A stretch of 64,000 bases of DNA. Source: Eubacteriaceae bacterium. Lineage in GTDB: Bacteria; Bacillota; Clostridia; Lachnospirales; Lachnospiraceae. A program made the position numbers and the translations under genes. The notes under the pieces are model-generated. The model was not told where the DNA came from. It ran no database searches and saw nothing but the letters and a program-made list of their open reading frames with translations. Below, piece by piece: positions 25,923-36,260 of this stretch. The DNA is taken from the NCBI GenBank assembly GCA_910575665.1, contig CAJTFB010000005.1:62001-126000 (forward strand), in the 5' to 3' direction. Position 1 is the first letter of the stretch; every line of letters starts with the position of its first letter.

Positions 25923-28916
25923 CTATACGGCAGGACCTGGTACTATTTCTTTGCTAAATCTCCATGTATCAACCAGAATATCCTCTGCTTTGAATACAAA
26001 GAACAATCTGTGTGTTCCTGTGATCGGAGCTGCGAAATTCACTGACATGTCGGCGAATGTTGTATCACTTCCAGTTGATGTAACGGTAAGTTCGCCAACC
26101 TTATTTTCCACTTCCATATTATCTATATAAACTTCAACCGTTCCTGTTTCACCAGCATTCGCTATACTCATTGTAAGAGACTGTGCTCCATCCGCGCCAA
26201 ATGCCACTTTCTCAAGACCAACATAATCACCAGAGTCAATAGAAGAAAGAACACGGTTGTTGCGGTTGTTGTCCTGCTTTGGTCCTACAATCGTAGATGT
26301 TCCAACTGACCAGGCAAAGGTTTCAGCCTCTACCATAGCATACGGATTAAAGTCAAGAGTCGACGCCACACCAGTTGTTGTCATCTCAGAGGTAAGGTTT
26401 CCATCCTCATCGATCGTCACCATATCTACTCCTGATGTACGGTATCCCTGTGTAAGTCCCATATCCACACCCGGTTTCTGGGAATGATAGAACATATAGA
26501 GCTTATCACCTCTCTGCAGTATGCAGTGATGGTTGTTGTTAAATTCATTGCTTGGCACCTCCGGGAAGAAATATGTAGGATTCTTCAGCACTACTTTTGC
26601 CTCAGACCACGGTCCCATCGGGTTGTCACTTACCATATAAGCAATGTTGGCAATACCAAGCTTGTTTGTATCCGGACGCTTATCTGCACCATCCCAGTTT
26701 GTACAGTAACTGTAATAGTATTTACCGTTGATCTTATTGATTCCAGAGTCCTCAAACATAGCCGGTGCGTTGATCTCTACCGGATCACCCTTCAGGCTGA
26801 TCATATCGTCACCAAGTTTTACTACTCTCGCACATTTTGGATGGTCTCTGTCTTTTGCTTCACCAATTCCACCAAAATACAGATACCCCTGTCCGTCGTC
26901 ATCTACAAATACCGCTGGGTCAAACAGCCAAGGTACTTCTGCACCTCCGCAGTTCGGCGTCTCACGGCTGATCAGCTGTTTTCCAATCGGATCACGCCAT
27001 GGACCTGTCGGGCTGTCTCCCTCAAGTACACCGATTCCGCTTCCATTGTCTGCAAAGTAGATAAAGAACTTATCTTTTCCATTGATCTTTTTATATGTTA
27101 CCGCAGGTGCCCAGCTGTTTGTCGCCCATTTTGCAGGACCATTCTTACCAGCCACCTGGATGATTCCCTCATCGGTCCAGTTCACCATATCTTTAGATGA
27201 ATAGCAGTTCAGTGTTTTCACGTGGGAATAGCTGTTCTTCGGAATCTCTCCGTCCTCGCCAATGATCATTGCCTGGCTGTCATTGGTTCCATATACATAA
27301 ACTGTTCCCTCGTATTCGATGGCAAATGGATCTGCCATAAAGCGCTGAGCTGCAATTGGATTGTTGTTTCCAACCGGCTTATTCGCCTCAGTCACTCCGT
27401 CTGTATTGATCGGGGCGTCTCCGCCCTTTAATGTAATTGAAGAAAGATTAAAGTTCACCGTTGGTCCCTCACTTCCCTTTGTACCAAGAATTAGAAAATA
27501 TGCATAACCGGATCCGTCAAAGGTCACTTCACCTTTTCCTTCAAATGCCGATGGATATTTCCACTCATCTGGCTTTTCTGGACTGGTTATAAAGAATGTT
27601 CCAGCATTATCCTTAAAGCACATACGATAGTCACCGGATATGGTTCCCTCAAACTGAATGCTTGAGAATTTCGACAAATCGACTGGATGATCAAACGCGA
27701 TGGCATAATATTTCCAGCCGGATTCCACATCCACACTTCCGTCATCTTTTAAAGTCCCGGAAGCATTACCATCTTTATCGGATGGCTTGAGCTGATCACC
27801 TGTCATGGTAAATGTCTCAGTCAGAGCATCCTCCGGAGCTGGTTCTTCAATCTCCGGTGTCATCACTGGCTCCTGCTCCCCATCCTTCAATATTCTGGCT
27901 TCCATCTTATCAATGCCAAAATCAGCTGCCGTACAGATCACACGCACTTCACGGAATTTACCAGCAGGAACGGTGATCACTTTGAGGATCTGCTCCCACT
28001 CTGTATTCAGCTTGCGGCTGACAATCGTATCATACTTCTCTGCGAGGTAAGCACTGTCGTCGTATGTATTTCCTCCATAGAAAATCGCCTTTTTATATTT
28101 ATCTGCTTCACTTTCTGCTTTTACATAAGCAGAAACCACATATTTCACAGATGACTTGCCAAGACGGTTATCCAGGAATACTACTGGACCGCTCCACTGG
28201 CTCTGTTTGATCACCGCATAACCGCTGTTGTCAAGTCCGCCTTCTGGCATGTAAATCGTCTTTCCTTCTGCTGTATCGCTATTTTTGATCACCGCATCTT
28301 CAGCGCTCTCAAAATTCTCGATCAGCGGCAGATCTGGCCACGTCACACCGAAAGTTGAGTCGTTTGGATCAATCGCCGGTTTCTCTGTCGGGCTTGTCGT
28401 CGGTTTTGATGAAGTTCCTGGGGAATCTGTCTTATCTGCCGGCGGATTTGTCTGTGTTCCCGGTTGGTCTGTCGTACCTGCCGGCGGATTTGCCGATACT
28501 CCTGGCTGAGTCGAAGGAGCCGGCGGATTTGTTACAGGTGGTTTTTGTGTAACAACAGGAACCTTCTTCTTTGTCACTGTAACCTTAACATTACCCACCT
28601 TACGTTTTTTCTTACCTTTTTTCTCTGTAACAACAATGGTAGTCTTTCCAGCCTTAACGCCTTTTACAACACCCTTCTTGGTAACAGATGCCACCTTTTT
28701 CTTCTTACTTTTGAAGGTGTATTTTGCTTTTTTCACCTTGTTTTTAATGACAATCTTTTTCTTTTTGCCAACTTGCACAGAAATCTTTTTCGTCTTCAGC
28801 TTGGCTTTTTTAGCCGCCTCAGCCGTCTGACCATTTCCCGGTGCGAATACACTGACACACATCAGTGCAGCAGCTGACAAAAGGGAAATTGCTCGCATTC
28901 CCGTTCGCCTCGTCAT
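25923..28916 (-). CDS. Secreted multidomain GH43 glycosidase with Big_2-like and carbohydrate-binding modules
   Basis: The 997-residue precursor starts with a signal peptide. A Lys-rich Big_2-like domain follows (about 38-115: KLKTKKISVQVGKKKK, VASVTKKGVVKGVKAG), then a Pro/Thr linker (115-190). Two beta-sandwich modules resembling CBMs occupy about 195-510. The GH43 five-blade propeller (about 515-830) has the base Asp in RFMADPFAIEYEG, a second Asp in WLFDPAVFVDDDGQGYLYFGG, and Glu in PAMFEDSGINK. A CBM6-like module ends the protein. It likely acts on arabinoxylan or xylo-oligosaccharides; the linkage is uncertain. It is divergent from the AraC gene. AGGAGG precedes the ATG. Confidence 0.92.
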   Translation of the reverse strand: MTRRTGMRAISLLSAAALMCVSVFAPGNGQTAEAAKKAKLKTKKISVQVGKKKKIVIKNKVKKAKYTFKSKKKKVASVTKKGVVKGVKAGKTTIVVTEKKGKKKRKVGNVKVTVTKKKVPVVTQKPPVTNPPAPSTQPGVSANPPAGTTDQPGTQTNPPADKTDSPGTSSKPTTSPTEKPAIDPNDSTFGVTWPDLPLIENFESAEDAVIKNSDTAEGKTIYMPEGGLDNSGYAVIKQSQWSGPVVFLDNRLGKSSVKYVVSAYVKAESEADKYKKAIFYGGNTYDDSAYLAEKYDTIVSRKLNTEWEQILKVITVPAGKFREVRVICTAADFGIDKMEARILKDGEQEPVMTPEIEEPAPEDALTETFTMTGDQLKPSDKDGNASGTLKDDGSVDVESGWKYYAIAFDHPVDLSKFSSIQFEGTISGDYRMCFKDNAGTFFITSPEKPDEWKYPSAFEGKGEVTFDGSGYAYFLILGTKGSEGPTVNFNLSSITLKGGDAPINTDGVTEANKPVGNNNPIAAQRFMADPFAIEYEGTVYVYGTNDSQAMIIGEDGEIPKNSYSHVKTLNCYSSKDMVNWTDEGIIQVAGKNGPAKWATNSWAPAVTYKKINGKDKFFIYFADNGSGIGVLEGDSPTGPWRDPIGKQLISRETPNCGGAEVPWLFDPAVFVDDDGQGYLYFGGIGEAKDRDHPKCARVVKLGDDMISLKGDPVEINAPAMFEDSGINKINGKYYYSYCTNWDGADKRPDTNKLGIANIAYMVSDNPMGPWSEAKVVLKNPTYFFPEVPSNEFNNNHHCILQRGDKLYMFYHSQKPGVDMGLTQGYRTSGVDMVTIDEDGNLTSEMTTTGVASTLDFNPYAMVEAETFAWSVGTSTIVGPKQDNNRNNRVLSSIDSGDYVGLEKVAFGADGAQSLTMSIANAGETGTVEVYIDNMEVENKVGELTVTSTGSDTTFADMSVNFAAPITGTHRLFFVFKAEDILVDTWRFSKEIVPGPAV

Positions 28917-29126
28917 AAAAAATACCTCCTTTAGGTTTGTGTTTTATATATCAAAAGAAACAAAAAAGAAAACTCTTTCTTGATATATATGTGATTAATT
29001 TATATAATTTTAATAATATATGGCAAGCACTGTTTTTTCAATGATTTATCCCGAAACAAACTTGATTTATTCCGCAACTTGGTGTATAATTTTTGATATA
29101 TTATCATCTTGAAAGGGGGAGGAATT

Positions 29127-29915
29127 ATGATCAAAATTATTTATGCCATGATGGAAGACCATAAAGATGAAGACTTTGAGGATAATTTGGTTTTCGGTCC
29201 GGGGGAGTACGAAATTATGCTTTTTGAAGTTCCTGTGAAGATAGAGGTGAACGGGGTCATGGAACATTGTCCAGAATATACCTGTATCCTGTATAAACCC
29301 GGCCAGCGCGTCCACTACTATGCCGCTTCCGGTGAACTGATCTATAACTGGATTCGCTTTAACTGCAATGAAGCCCTCTATACAGAATATTTCCTGCCAT
29401 ATGGTATCCCCATCGTATGTCCGGACTTTGGCTGCTATGTCACTTACTGGCAGATGGTGGCCAACGAGAACTACTGGCAGTACAACAGTTCCAATTATGT
29501 GAATGAACAGTTGATGCACATCATTTTCCATCGTCTGCATGATTACGCCATGTCCTCTGACCCTTTTGTTTACCGGGATGTATTTATCAAATTGAGAAAT
29601 TTGATCTATCAATGCCCAGAAGAAGCTTGGACCCTCGAAAAAATGGCTTCTATTGTAAATCTAAGCACCCGCTCCCTGCAAAAATTTTACAAAGAATTTT
29701 TTCACACCACATGTATTAACGAAGTGATCAACAGCCGAATCAACCAGGCAAAATTTCTTTTGGCACATACCAGCAGCAGTATACAAGAGATCAGTGAACA
29801 CTGTGGCTATAACAGCATTGAGCACTTTTGCCGTCAGTTTAAAAAAAGTGAGGGAATGTCCCCTTCTGTCTACCGGAAACAGCCAGAGATTCTGGATCAG
29901 GCCGACGAATGTTAG
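29127..29915 (+). CDS. AraC family transcriptional regulator
   Basis: The 262-residue protein has an N-terminal cupin-like ligand domain and a C-terminal double HTH (about 170-255) with LEKMASIVNLSTRSLQKFYKEF and IQEISEHCGYNSIEHFCRQFKKSEGMSPSVYR. It is divergent from the GH43 gene and followed by a CE1 esterase, so it probably controls this hemicellulose cassette in response to a sugar. The ATG at 29127 is chosen because GGGGGAGG lies 4 nt upstream; a TTG at 29109 runs through that site. Confidence 0.93.
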   Translation: MIKIIYAMMEDHKDEDFEDNLVFGPGEYEIMLFEVPVKIEVNGVMEHCPEYTCILYKPGQRVHYYAASGELIYNWIRFNCNEALYTEYFLPYGIPIVCPDFGCYVTYWQMVANENYWQYNSSNYVNEQLMHIIFHRLHDYAMSSDPFVYRDVFIKLRNLIYQCPEEAWTLEKMASIVNLSTRSLQKFYKEFFHTTCINEVINSRINQAKFLLAHTSSSIQEISEHCGYNSIEHFCRQFKKSEGMSPSVYRKQPEILDQADEC

Positions 29916-30029
29916 CTAGACATAAATAATAGCCGGCATGCACCATCATACCAGACGGAAAATGCACTGGCACAACGGGCTCCCGGATCTTCACTGCCAC
30001 ATATGTCAAGTTTTTGGCGCAATTAATCA

Positions 30030-30058
30030 TTGAGCCCTTGTCTGGTGTTTTGTATAAT
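30030..30058 (+). promoter_or_regulatory. CE1 esterase promoter
   Basis: TTGAGC (30030-30035) and TATAAT (30053-30058) are 17 bp apart, 50 bp before the ATG. The gap between the AraC gene and this gene (29916-30107) holds nothing else. Confidence 0.75.
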
Positions 30059-30107
30059 GATCTTTAAAGATTGATAAATAAGAAAAACGTCCATAGGAGG
30101 ATTACAT

Positions 30108-31409
30108 ATGATTAAACACACACAATCATCCCGGGTTTTATCAGGTCTGGTACTTGGTTCCCTTGTCATAGGACTTATTAGTGCGCCAGTTTCTGACGCT
30201 GCTAAAAAAGCATCCTTGAAAACAAAAAAAATTACTTTAACCGTTGGACAAAAGAAACAAATTCAAATAAAAAACAAAAAGAAAAAAGCGGTATACAGCT
30301 TTAAATCTAACAAAAAAGCCATGGCAGCCGTTTCCAAAAAAGGCATTGTTCAGGCAAAAAAGGCGGGAAATGTTAAAATCACCGTAAAAGAAAAATACAA
30401 AAAGAAAACGAGATCTCTGGGGACGGTGCAGATTCAGATCAAACAAAAAACAAAACCGGTCCAATCCTCAAATCCGACGCCGGCGGTGCCAGCGACTTCG
30501 ACTCCAGCAGTCACGAATACTCCACCGGCAAATGTCACGGCATCCCCTGAACCTACGATTACTCCAACTCCGGAGCCGACTCCGACGCCGATCGCAACTC
30601 TTCCCCCAAGAGAAGAGGATGACAATTACGACACACCGAAGGGGTTTGATCAGAAAAAAAGTGGTGTGACCTATGGCAGCCTACGTCAGATCAGTTATAA
30701 TTCCACCACAACGGGAAAGAAACGTATTGCCAACATAATTCTCCCCGCTAATTATTCCGAAGAGAAAGAATACCCTGTTCTTTACCTTCTTCACGGAATC
30801 GGCGGCGACCACACCGAGTGGCTCGGCAGCAATCCAGTCCAGGTAATTGGTAACCTGATCGCCGAGGAGATGGCACCTGAAATGATCGTTGTTATGCCGA
30901 ATGTCCGTGCCCGCGCCGACGATAAGAAAGATCCAAGCGACATATATACAACAGAACATTTTAAAGCATTTGACAACTTCATCAATGACCTGAGGGACGA
31001 TTTAATGCCTTACATGAAGGAGAATTATCCTATTGCCGAGGGACGGACTAACACTGCCATTGCCGGACTTTCTATGGGAGGCCGTGAATCACTGTACATC
31101 GGACTTTCCATGCCGGATACCTTTGGCTATATTGGCGCCTTTGAACCCGCTGTCGGTGTACTTCCATATGACAGGGAGGATGGTCTTTTCACAGAGGACA
31201 CCTTAAAACTTCCAGATGGTTATAACGATAGAACTTATATTTTGATCTGCAAAGGCACAAAGGATACTACGGTAGGCGATGCTCCATTAAACTACCACAA
31301 TGCCCTTACCAATAACGGAACACCCCATGCTTATTATACCGTTGATTTCGGTCACGACCATTCAGCATGGAAAAATGGTTTGTACAACTTTGTAAGACGA
31401 ATATTCTAA
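30108..31409 (+). CDS. Secreted CE1 (feruloyl/acetylxylan) esterase with Big_2-like domain
   Basis: The 433-residue precursor has a signal peptide, a Lys-rich Big_2-like domain (about 35-115), a Pro/Thr linker with repeated TPTPE, and an alpha/beta hydrolase (about 175-433). The catalytic triad is Ser in GLSMGG, Asp in CKGTKDTTVGD, and His in GHDHSAW; the oxyanion region is LLHGIGGD. Such enzymes remove ferulate or acetate from xylan. It shares its design with the esterase at 51.3-52.7 kb. AGGAGG precedes the ATG. Confidence 0.92.
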   Translation: MIKHTQSSRVLSGLVLGSLVIGLISAPVSDAAKKASLKTKKITLTVGQKKQIQIKNKKKKAVYSFKSNKKAMAAVSKKGIVQAKKAGNVKITVKEKYKKKTRSLGTVQIQIKQKTKPVQSSNPTPAVPATSTPAVTNTPPANVTASPEPTITPTPEPTPTPIATLPPREEDDNYDTPKGFDQKKSGVTYGSLRQISYNSTTTGKKRIANIILPANYSEEKEYPVLYLLHGIGGDHTEWLGSNPVQVIGNLIAEEMAPEMIVVMPNVRARADDKKDPSDIYTTEHFKAFDNFINDLRDDLMPYMKENYPIAEGRTNTAIAGLSMGGRESLYIGLSMPDTFGYIGAFEPAVGVLPYDREDGLFTEDTLKLPDGYNDRTYILICKGTKDTTVGDAPLNYHNALTNNGTPHAYYTVDFGHDHSAWKNGLYNFVRRIF

Positions 31410-31429
31410 ATACTCTTTACAGTAAACGG

Positions 31430-31541
31430 TTATATGAAAATACCACTACACACTAGAAAACAAACCTACATAAAAGATTTTCTAAAAACTCTTTCAACTA
31501 ATTTTTATATGAAAATACCACTGCGTGCTGGAAAGCAGATC
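31430..31541 (+). repeat. Diverged 37-bp direct duplication in the esterase 3' region
   Basis: TTATATGAAAATACCACT occurs at 31430 and at 31505, 75 bp apart, with weaker similarity continuing about 20 bp. The second copy is the left arm of the terminator; the first lacks a pairing partner. Confidence 0.6.
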
Positions 31542-31558
31542 TGTGCAGTGGTATTTTT
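31512..31558 (+). terminator. CE1 esterase terminator
   Basis: AAAATACCACTGC (31512-31524) pairs with GCAGTGGTATTTT (31545-31557), followed by T's. Confidence 0.85.
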
Positions 31559-31606
31559 CTGTACTTCAACAAATTTATTTTTCTTTCCTTTTCCTTTAAA
31601 TGATGG

Positions 31607-31612
31607 TATAAT
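31607..31612 (+). promoter_or_regulatory. Likely -10 box of the gdpP-rplI-dnaB operon
   Basis: A TATAAT lies about 48 bp upstream of the gdpP start. The -35 is T-rich and not a good match. Confidence 0.4.
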
Positions 31613-31659
31613 GACTTTATATAGCTCGACGGCGCCAATTTGGGAATGGAGGGAAAGGA

Positions 31660-33714
31660 TTGAAGGGAAATAGAATTCAGGGAACATTACGTTCCTACCT
31701 GAGATGGCCGCTGCTTCTTTCACCACTGCTGCTCGCCATGAACATTCATATTTATACGATGAGCATAAAAGCCGGTGCTCTGATGACCGGATATGTTCTT
31801 CTTTATATTATATTAGCATTCTTGCTATTTTACTTTAAACGCCGGGAACTTCTTCGGGACATCGTACAGTACGCCGTTCGTTTTAATCAGACTGCCGAGC
31901 GGTTAGCAGGCGATCTGGCGATTCCCCTTGTGATCACCGATTGGGCTGGTTCCTGTCTCTGGTGTAACAAGCGTTTTCTTTCTACGTTTTACCCGGAAGG
32001 TGCAAAAAAACGATTTGCGATAGATTCTGTGATCTCAAATCTCACCGTTGACACCTTTCCAAAAAGTACCACACAAAACTCAGAAATTCACTTTCATACA
32101 GAAAATGAATATTTTAAGGCGGTGATCCAGAAAGTAAATGTGGCTGACACCACAAAAAATATTGCAGAAGATGCCGCTACCATGGGACTGGGAGACAACT
32201 TCTTTGTGTTCTATATTTTTGACGAGACTGAGATCATCCGTTATATGAAGGAAAATAACGAACAGCGACTGGATGTAGGTCTACTGTATATTGATAACTA
32301 CGATGAATCCCTAGAGCCGGTGGATGAAGTCCGCCGCGCCCTTTTGGTAGCACTGATCGACCGTAAGATCAATAAATATATGATGCGCATCGATGCCATT
32401 ACGAAAAAACTGGAAAAGGACAAATATATTTTTCTGTTCCGCCACAAATACCTGTCAGAGCTTCAAAATGATAAATTTTCTCTTTTAGATGAGATCCGGA
32501 ACGTAAATGTGGGGGATGATGTTTCCATCACCATAAGCATGGGAATCGGCATTCAAGCAGACACCTATAAGAAGCGCCAGGAATACTCCCGCAGTGCCAT
32601 TGACCTGGCTCTTGCCAGAGGCGGTGATCAGGTTGTGATAAAAACAAAGGATAACATTCTCTATTATGGCGGAAAAAGTATCCAAAAGGAAAAAAATACC
32701 CGAGTCAAGGCGAGAGTCAAAGCACATGCTCTCCGGGAATCCATCGAAGCGGCGGAACAAATCATCATTATGGGACATCAGCTGCCGGATGTGGACGCCA
32801 TGGGAAGTGCCATCGGTATTTACCGTATCGCCAATGCACTTGGAAAAAAAGCTCATATCGTCACTAATAAAGTGACTTCCTCTCTGCGTCCTGTCCTCAC
32901 AATGCTCATGAAGAATGGGGATTACGATGACGATCTGTTCATCACCGGAGACAGCGCCAAAGGACTGATGACCAGCGGAACTCTTCTGGTAATCGTGGAT
33001 GTAAATGTTCCATCCTATACAGACGAGCCAGAACTGGTACATCTCGCCTCTTCCCTGGTGGTTTTCGACCATCATCGTCAGGCAGGCGAATCTTTTGAAA
33101 ACCCTACTCTGTCCTATGTTGAACCCTTCGCCTCATCTACCTGTGAAATGGTGGCAGAAATTCTACAGTATGTAGGGGAAGAAGTACGACTCAAATCCTA
33201 CGAAGCCGATGTATTGTATTCGGGTATCATGGTGGACACAAATAATTTCATGAACAAACCTGGTGTGAGAACTTTTGAAGCCGTGGCATTCCTGCGCCGT
33301 TCTGGAGCAGATATCACGAGGATCCGTAAACTTTTCCGCGCCGATCTGGACGAATATAAGGTGAAAGCAGAGGCGATCCAGAACACAGAAATATTCATGA
33401 AAAGCTATGCCATTGCGCTCTGCAATGCAAACCAGTGTGAATCTCCAACGATCGTCGGGGCAAAGATCGCCAACGAACTTCTCGATATCGACGGTATCAA
33501 GGCTTCTTTTGTCCTGACAGAATTTGAAGGAAAAATATATATTAGCGCCCGTTCCATCGATGAACTTAATGTACAAGTCGTCATGGAAAAGCTAGGTGGC
33601 GGCGGACATATCACTAGTGCCGGTGCACAGTTGGAGGGACGGACCCTTCAAGAGGGCCGGACCGTGATCCGAGATATATTGACTAAAATGAAAGAAGAAG
33701 GTGAACTCCAATGA
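31660..33714 (+). CDS. gdpP: cyclic-di-AMP phosphodiesterase GdpP (DHH/DHHA1)
   Basis: The 684-residue membrane protein has two N-terminal helices (about 15-60), a PAS-like domain, a degenerate GGDEF domain (about 175-300), and DHH-DHHA1 catalytic domains. Metal-site motifs include [24 protein letters not shown] and [13 protein letters not shown]. It hydrolyses c-di-AMP and so affects wall and osmotic homeostasis. The start is TTG at 31660 with GGAGGG 7 nt upstream; no ATG fits. Its last bases overlap the rplI start (ATGA), and rplI and dnaB follow as in many Firmicutes. Confidence 0.96.
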   Translation: MKGNRIQGTLRSYLRWPLLLSPLLLAMNIHIYTMSIKAGALMTGYVLLYIILAFLLFYFKRRELLRDIVQYAVRFNQTAERLAGDLAIPLVITDWAGSCLWCNKRFLSTFYPEGAKKRFAIDSVISNLTVDTFPKSTTQNSEIHFHTENEYFKAVIQKVNVADTTKNIAEDAATMGLGDNFFVFYIFDETEIIRYMKENNEQRLDVGLLYIDNYDESLEPVDEVRRALLVALIDRKINKYMMRIDAITKKLEKDKYIFLFRHKYLSELQNDKFSLLDEIRNVNVGDDVSITISMGIGIQADTYKKRQEYSRSAIDLALARGGDQVVIKTKDNILYYGGKSIQKEKNTRVKARVKAHALRESIEAAEQIIIMGHQLPDVDAMGSAIGIYRIANALGKKAHIVTNKVTSSLRPVLTMLMKNGDYDDDLFITGDSAKGLMTSGTLLVIVDVNVPSYTDEPELVHLASSLVVFDHHRQAGESFENPTLSYVEPFASSTCEMVAEILQYVGEEVRLKSYEADVLYSGIMVDTNNFMNKPGVRTFEAVAFLRRSGADITRIRKLFRADLDEYKVKAEAIQNTEIFMKSYAIALCNANQCESPTIVGAKIANELLDIDGIKASFVLTEFEGKIYISARSIDELNVQVVMEKLGGGGHITSAGAQLEGRTLQEGRTVIRDILTKMKEEGELQ

Positions 33715-34157
33715 AAGTAATACTTTTAGAAGATGTAAAATCCCTTGGAAAAAAAGGTGAAGTTGTAAATGTAAGTGATGGCTATGCCAGAAACTTTATT
33801 TTCAAGAAAAATCTTGGTCTAGAAGCTACTCCGAAAGCACTCAATGATCTGAAGCTCCAGAAGCAGAACGATGAAAAAATCGCTGCTGAGAACCTGGAAA
33901 AAGCAAAAGTACTTGCTGGAGAGCTTTCCGGTAAATCGGTAACCCTTTCTATCAAGGCTGGTTCTGACGGACGTGCTTTCGGTTCTGTCTCCACAAAAGA
34001 GATTTCCGCTGCCGCAAAGGAGCAGCTTGGCTATGATCTGGATAAAAAGAAAATGCATCTCGCAGAACCGATCAAAAACGTGGGCAGCTTTACGGTTCCG
34101 GTAAAGTTGCATCCGAAAGTAACAGCAGAACTAAAAGTAATTGTAAAAGAGAAATGA
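33711..34157 (+). CDS. rplI: 50S ribosomal protein L9
   Basis: The 148-residue L9 has the N-terminal [19 protein letters not shown] and [11 protein letters not shown], a long connecting helix, and the C-terminal domain with [15 protein letters not shown]. It begins inside the gdpP stop region, implying coupled translation. Confidence 0.97.
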   Translation: MKVILLEDVKSLGKKGEVVNVSDGYARNFIFKKNLGLEATPKALNDLKLQKQNDEKIAAENLEKAKVLAGELSGKSVTLSIKAGSDGRAFGSVSTKEISAAAKEQLGYDLDKKKMHLAEPIKNVGSFTVPVKLHPKVTAELKVIVKEK

Positions 34158-34164
34158 GACCAGC

Positions 34165-35502
34165 ATGGAAGAACAAATGATCAAACGAATCCTTCCCCAC
34201 AGCACAGAAGCAGAACAATCTGTGATCGGAGCCATGCTTCTGGACCAGGAAGCCATCATCACCGCATCTGAGATCTTAGTGGCGGAAGATTTCTATAATC
34301 CTCAATTCAAAACACTGTATCATGCCATGATCACTCTGTATCAGGAAGGCAAACCAGCAGACCTGGTTACTCTTCAGAATAAATTGAAGGAGCAGGAAGT
34401 TCCAGCTGAGTTATGCAGTGTCGAGTTTATCAGCGGCATTATTTCCTCTGTTCCTACCTCAGCCAATATCAAGTATTATGCAGATATCGTAAAGGAAAAA
34501 GCCGTGCTCAGAAGACTGATACGGGTATCCGAATCCATCACCAATGAATGTTATCAGGATACAGAAAACCTGGATCAACTTCTCGAACAGACAGAAAAAC
34601 AGATTTTTGACGTGGTGCAGAATCGTTCCACGAGTGATTTTGTACCCATTCGCCAAGTGGCGTTGGAGACTCTCGAAAGCATCCAGAATGCCGCCAAAAC
34701 GGTGGGAGCTGTAACTGGCATATCCACAGGCTTTTATGATCTGGATGCCAGGACTGCGGGACTGCAAAAATCCGATCTAATTCTAATCGCCGCCCGTCCT
34801 TCCATGGGAAAGACGGCATTTGTCCTGAATATCGCAGAGACCGTCGCCATAAAAAACAACGTTTCCACAGCTATTTTCAGTCTAGAGATGTCAAGAGTCC
34901 AGCTGGCAAAACGTCTGATCTCCATGAATTCAAAGGTAGATTCCCAGCACATCCGTGTGGGAAACTTGGCAGATGAGGAGTGGGGAAAGCTTACAGAAAG
35001 TACGATTCTTCTCGGAGAATCCCCTCTTGTTATCGACGATACACCTGGCATCAGTATTGCACAGTTGCGTTCAAAATGCCGGAAGCTTAAACTCGAAAAC
35101 AATCTCGGATTGGTGATTATCGACTACCTGCAGCTTATGTCAGGCTCAGGAAGTCGGAAAAATGAATCCCGTCAACAAGAGATCTCAGATATCTCCCGTT
35201 CTCTCAAGGCACTGGCAAGGGAGATTGACTGTCCGGTCATCGCCCTCTCCCAGTTGAGCCGAGCAGTAGAGAGCCGGGAAGACAAACGCCCCATGCTTTC
35301 CGATCTACGTGAGTCCGGCGCCATCGAGCAGGACGCCGACGTCGTTATGTTTATTTATCGAGATGAATATTACCACAAAGATTCTGAAGAAAAAGGTGTG
35401 ACGGAGATCATCATTGGAAAACAACGAAACGGTCCCACCTGCACCATCAAACTGAAATGGCTGGCAGAATACACGAAATTTGCCAATCTTGAGACAAATT
35501 AG
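34165..35502 (+). CDS. dnaB: replicative DNA helicase
   Basis: The 445-residue hexameric helicase unwinds the fork. The N-terminal domain begins RILPHSTEAEQSVIGAMLLD. The RecA-like C-terminal domain has Walker A ARPSMGKTAF, Walker B LVIIDYLQLM, and LSQLSRAVE with SDLRESGAIEQDADVVMFIYRDEYY. It starts 7 nt after rplI with only a weak GAGACC-type ribosome site, so coupling is likely. Confidence 0.97.
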   Translation: MEEQMIKRILPHSTEAEQSVIGAMLLDQEAIITASEILVAEDFYNPQFKTLYHAMITLYQEGKPADLVTLQNKLKEQEVPAELCSVEFISGIISSVPTSANIKYYADIVKEKAVLRRLIRVSESITNECYQDTENLDQLLEQTEKQIFDVVQNRSTSDFVPIRQVALETLESIQNAAKTVGAVTGISTGFYDLDARTAGLQKSDLILIAARPSMGKTAFVLNIAETVAIKNNVSTAIFSLEMSRVQLAKRLISMNSKVDSQHIRVGNLADEEWGKLTESTILLGESPLVIDDTPGISIAQLRSKCRKLKLENNLGLVIIDYLQLMSGSGSRKNESRQQEISDISRSLKALAREIDCPVIALSQLSRAVESREDKRPMLSDLRESGAIEQDADVVMFIYRDEYYHKDSEEKGVTEIIIGKQRNGPTCTIKLKWLAEYTKFANLETN

Positions 35503-35576
35503 CTGTTTTTTTCCCTATTTTGTCACTTCGGGGCGAAAGCCGTCGGACGAATCTCGCAAAATATGTGGACCACTAC

Positions 35577-35629
35577 TTGAAGTCCTTATCCTTAATGCTA
35601 TACTTAAATAGAACATTAAGGAAAGGACT
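35577..35629 (+). promoter_or_regulatory. Promoter embedded in a large dyad, upstream of the MerR/RacA-like gene
   Basis: TTGAAG (35577-35582), a 16-bp spacer and TATACT (35599-35604) form a promoter. An inverted repeat of 16 bp with one bulge (35581-35597 with 35614-35629) places the -10 in its loop. Since the left arm is upstream of the expected start, this is a DNA dyad rather than an mRNA hairpin. Confidence 0.7.
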
Positions 35630-35640
35630 GATTTTATTTT

Positions 35641-36231
35641 ATGAAAGAACCAGTACAGTTATGCTACTCCATATCGGAAGCCGCTAAGCTCATGAAGGTG
35701 GAACCCCATGTACTACGCTACTGGGAGGACGAGCTTTGCCTTAACATTCCCCGCAACTCCATGGGACACCGCATATATACAGACGACGACCTGAAGATCT
35801 TTAAATCCATACAAAATCTCAAGGCAAATCATATCTCTCTCAAAGATATCAAAAGCCAAATTCCATCTTCGGGACAAGCCTCTGACACAGCAGTCAGTCC
35901 CTCCGGACAAAGCGGAATAAAAACAAATGAAAATGCACAACATGGCGACAAAATGACACAATTTAAGTCTATACTTACTAATATCATAAAAGATGCCATG
36001 AGTGAAAATTCAAGAGAGCTTAGCGATCATATCAGCTCGAGGGTTTCTGAGGATGTGCGCAAGGAAATTGACTATCTGGTCAGACAGCGTGAAGAGTCAG
36101 AAGAGGCCCGGTTCAAACAGCTGGATGAGACTATACGGAATTTTCAGAAGGCGAGACAAGAAGCTGCCGTAGCTAAAGTGAATGAAAAAAATAAGGGAAA
36201 AAAGAAACACATATTCCATAAGAAGAAGTAA
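35641..36231 (+). CDS. MerR-type HTH protein with coiled coil (RacA-like)
   Basis: The 196-residue protein has an N-terminal MerR winged helix (YSISEAAKLMKVEPHVLRYWEDE, MGHRIYTDDDLKIFKSIQ). A 40-residue polar linker, a long coiled coil (about 105-180) and a very basic end (KGKKKHIFHKKK) follow. The layout resembles RacA, which anchors the chromosome at the pole during sporulation, more than a small-molecule MerR. It follows dnaB but has its own promoter with a strong dyad, suggesting self-control. Confidence 0.8.
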   Translation: MKEPVQLCYSISEAAKLMKVEPHVLRYWEDELCLNIPRNSMGHRIYTDDDLKIFKSIQNLKANHISLKDIKSQIPSSGQASDTAVSPSGQSGIKTNENAQHGDKMTQFKSILTNIIKDAMSENSRELSDHISSRVSEDVRKEIDYLVRQREESEEARFKQLDETIRNFQKARQEAAVAKVNEKNKGKKKHIFHKKK

Positions 36232-36260
36232 AAATTCCCATATTTATTTTCCATTAGTAC

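Noticed and set aside
28464-28877. Plus-strand open frames opposite the GH43 gene
   Set aside because: They are mirror frames of the Lys-rich and Pro-rich parts, with no ribosome site and biased composition.
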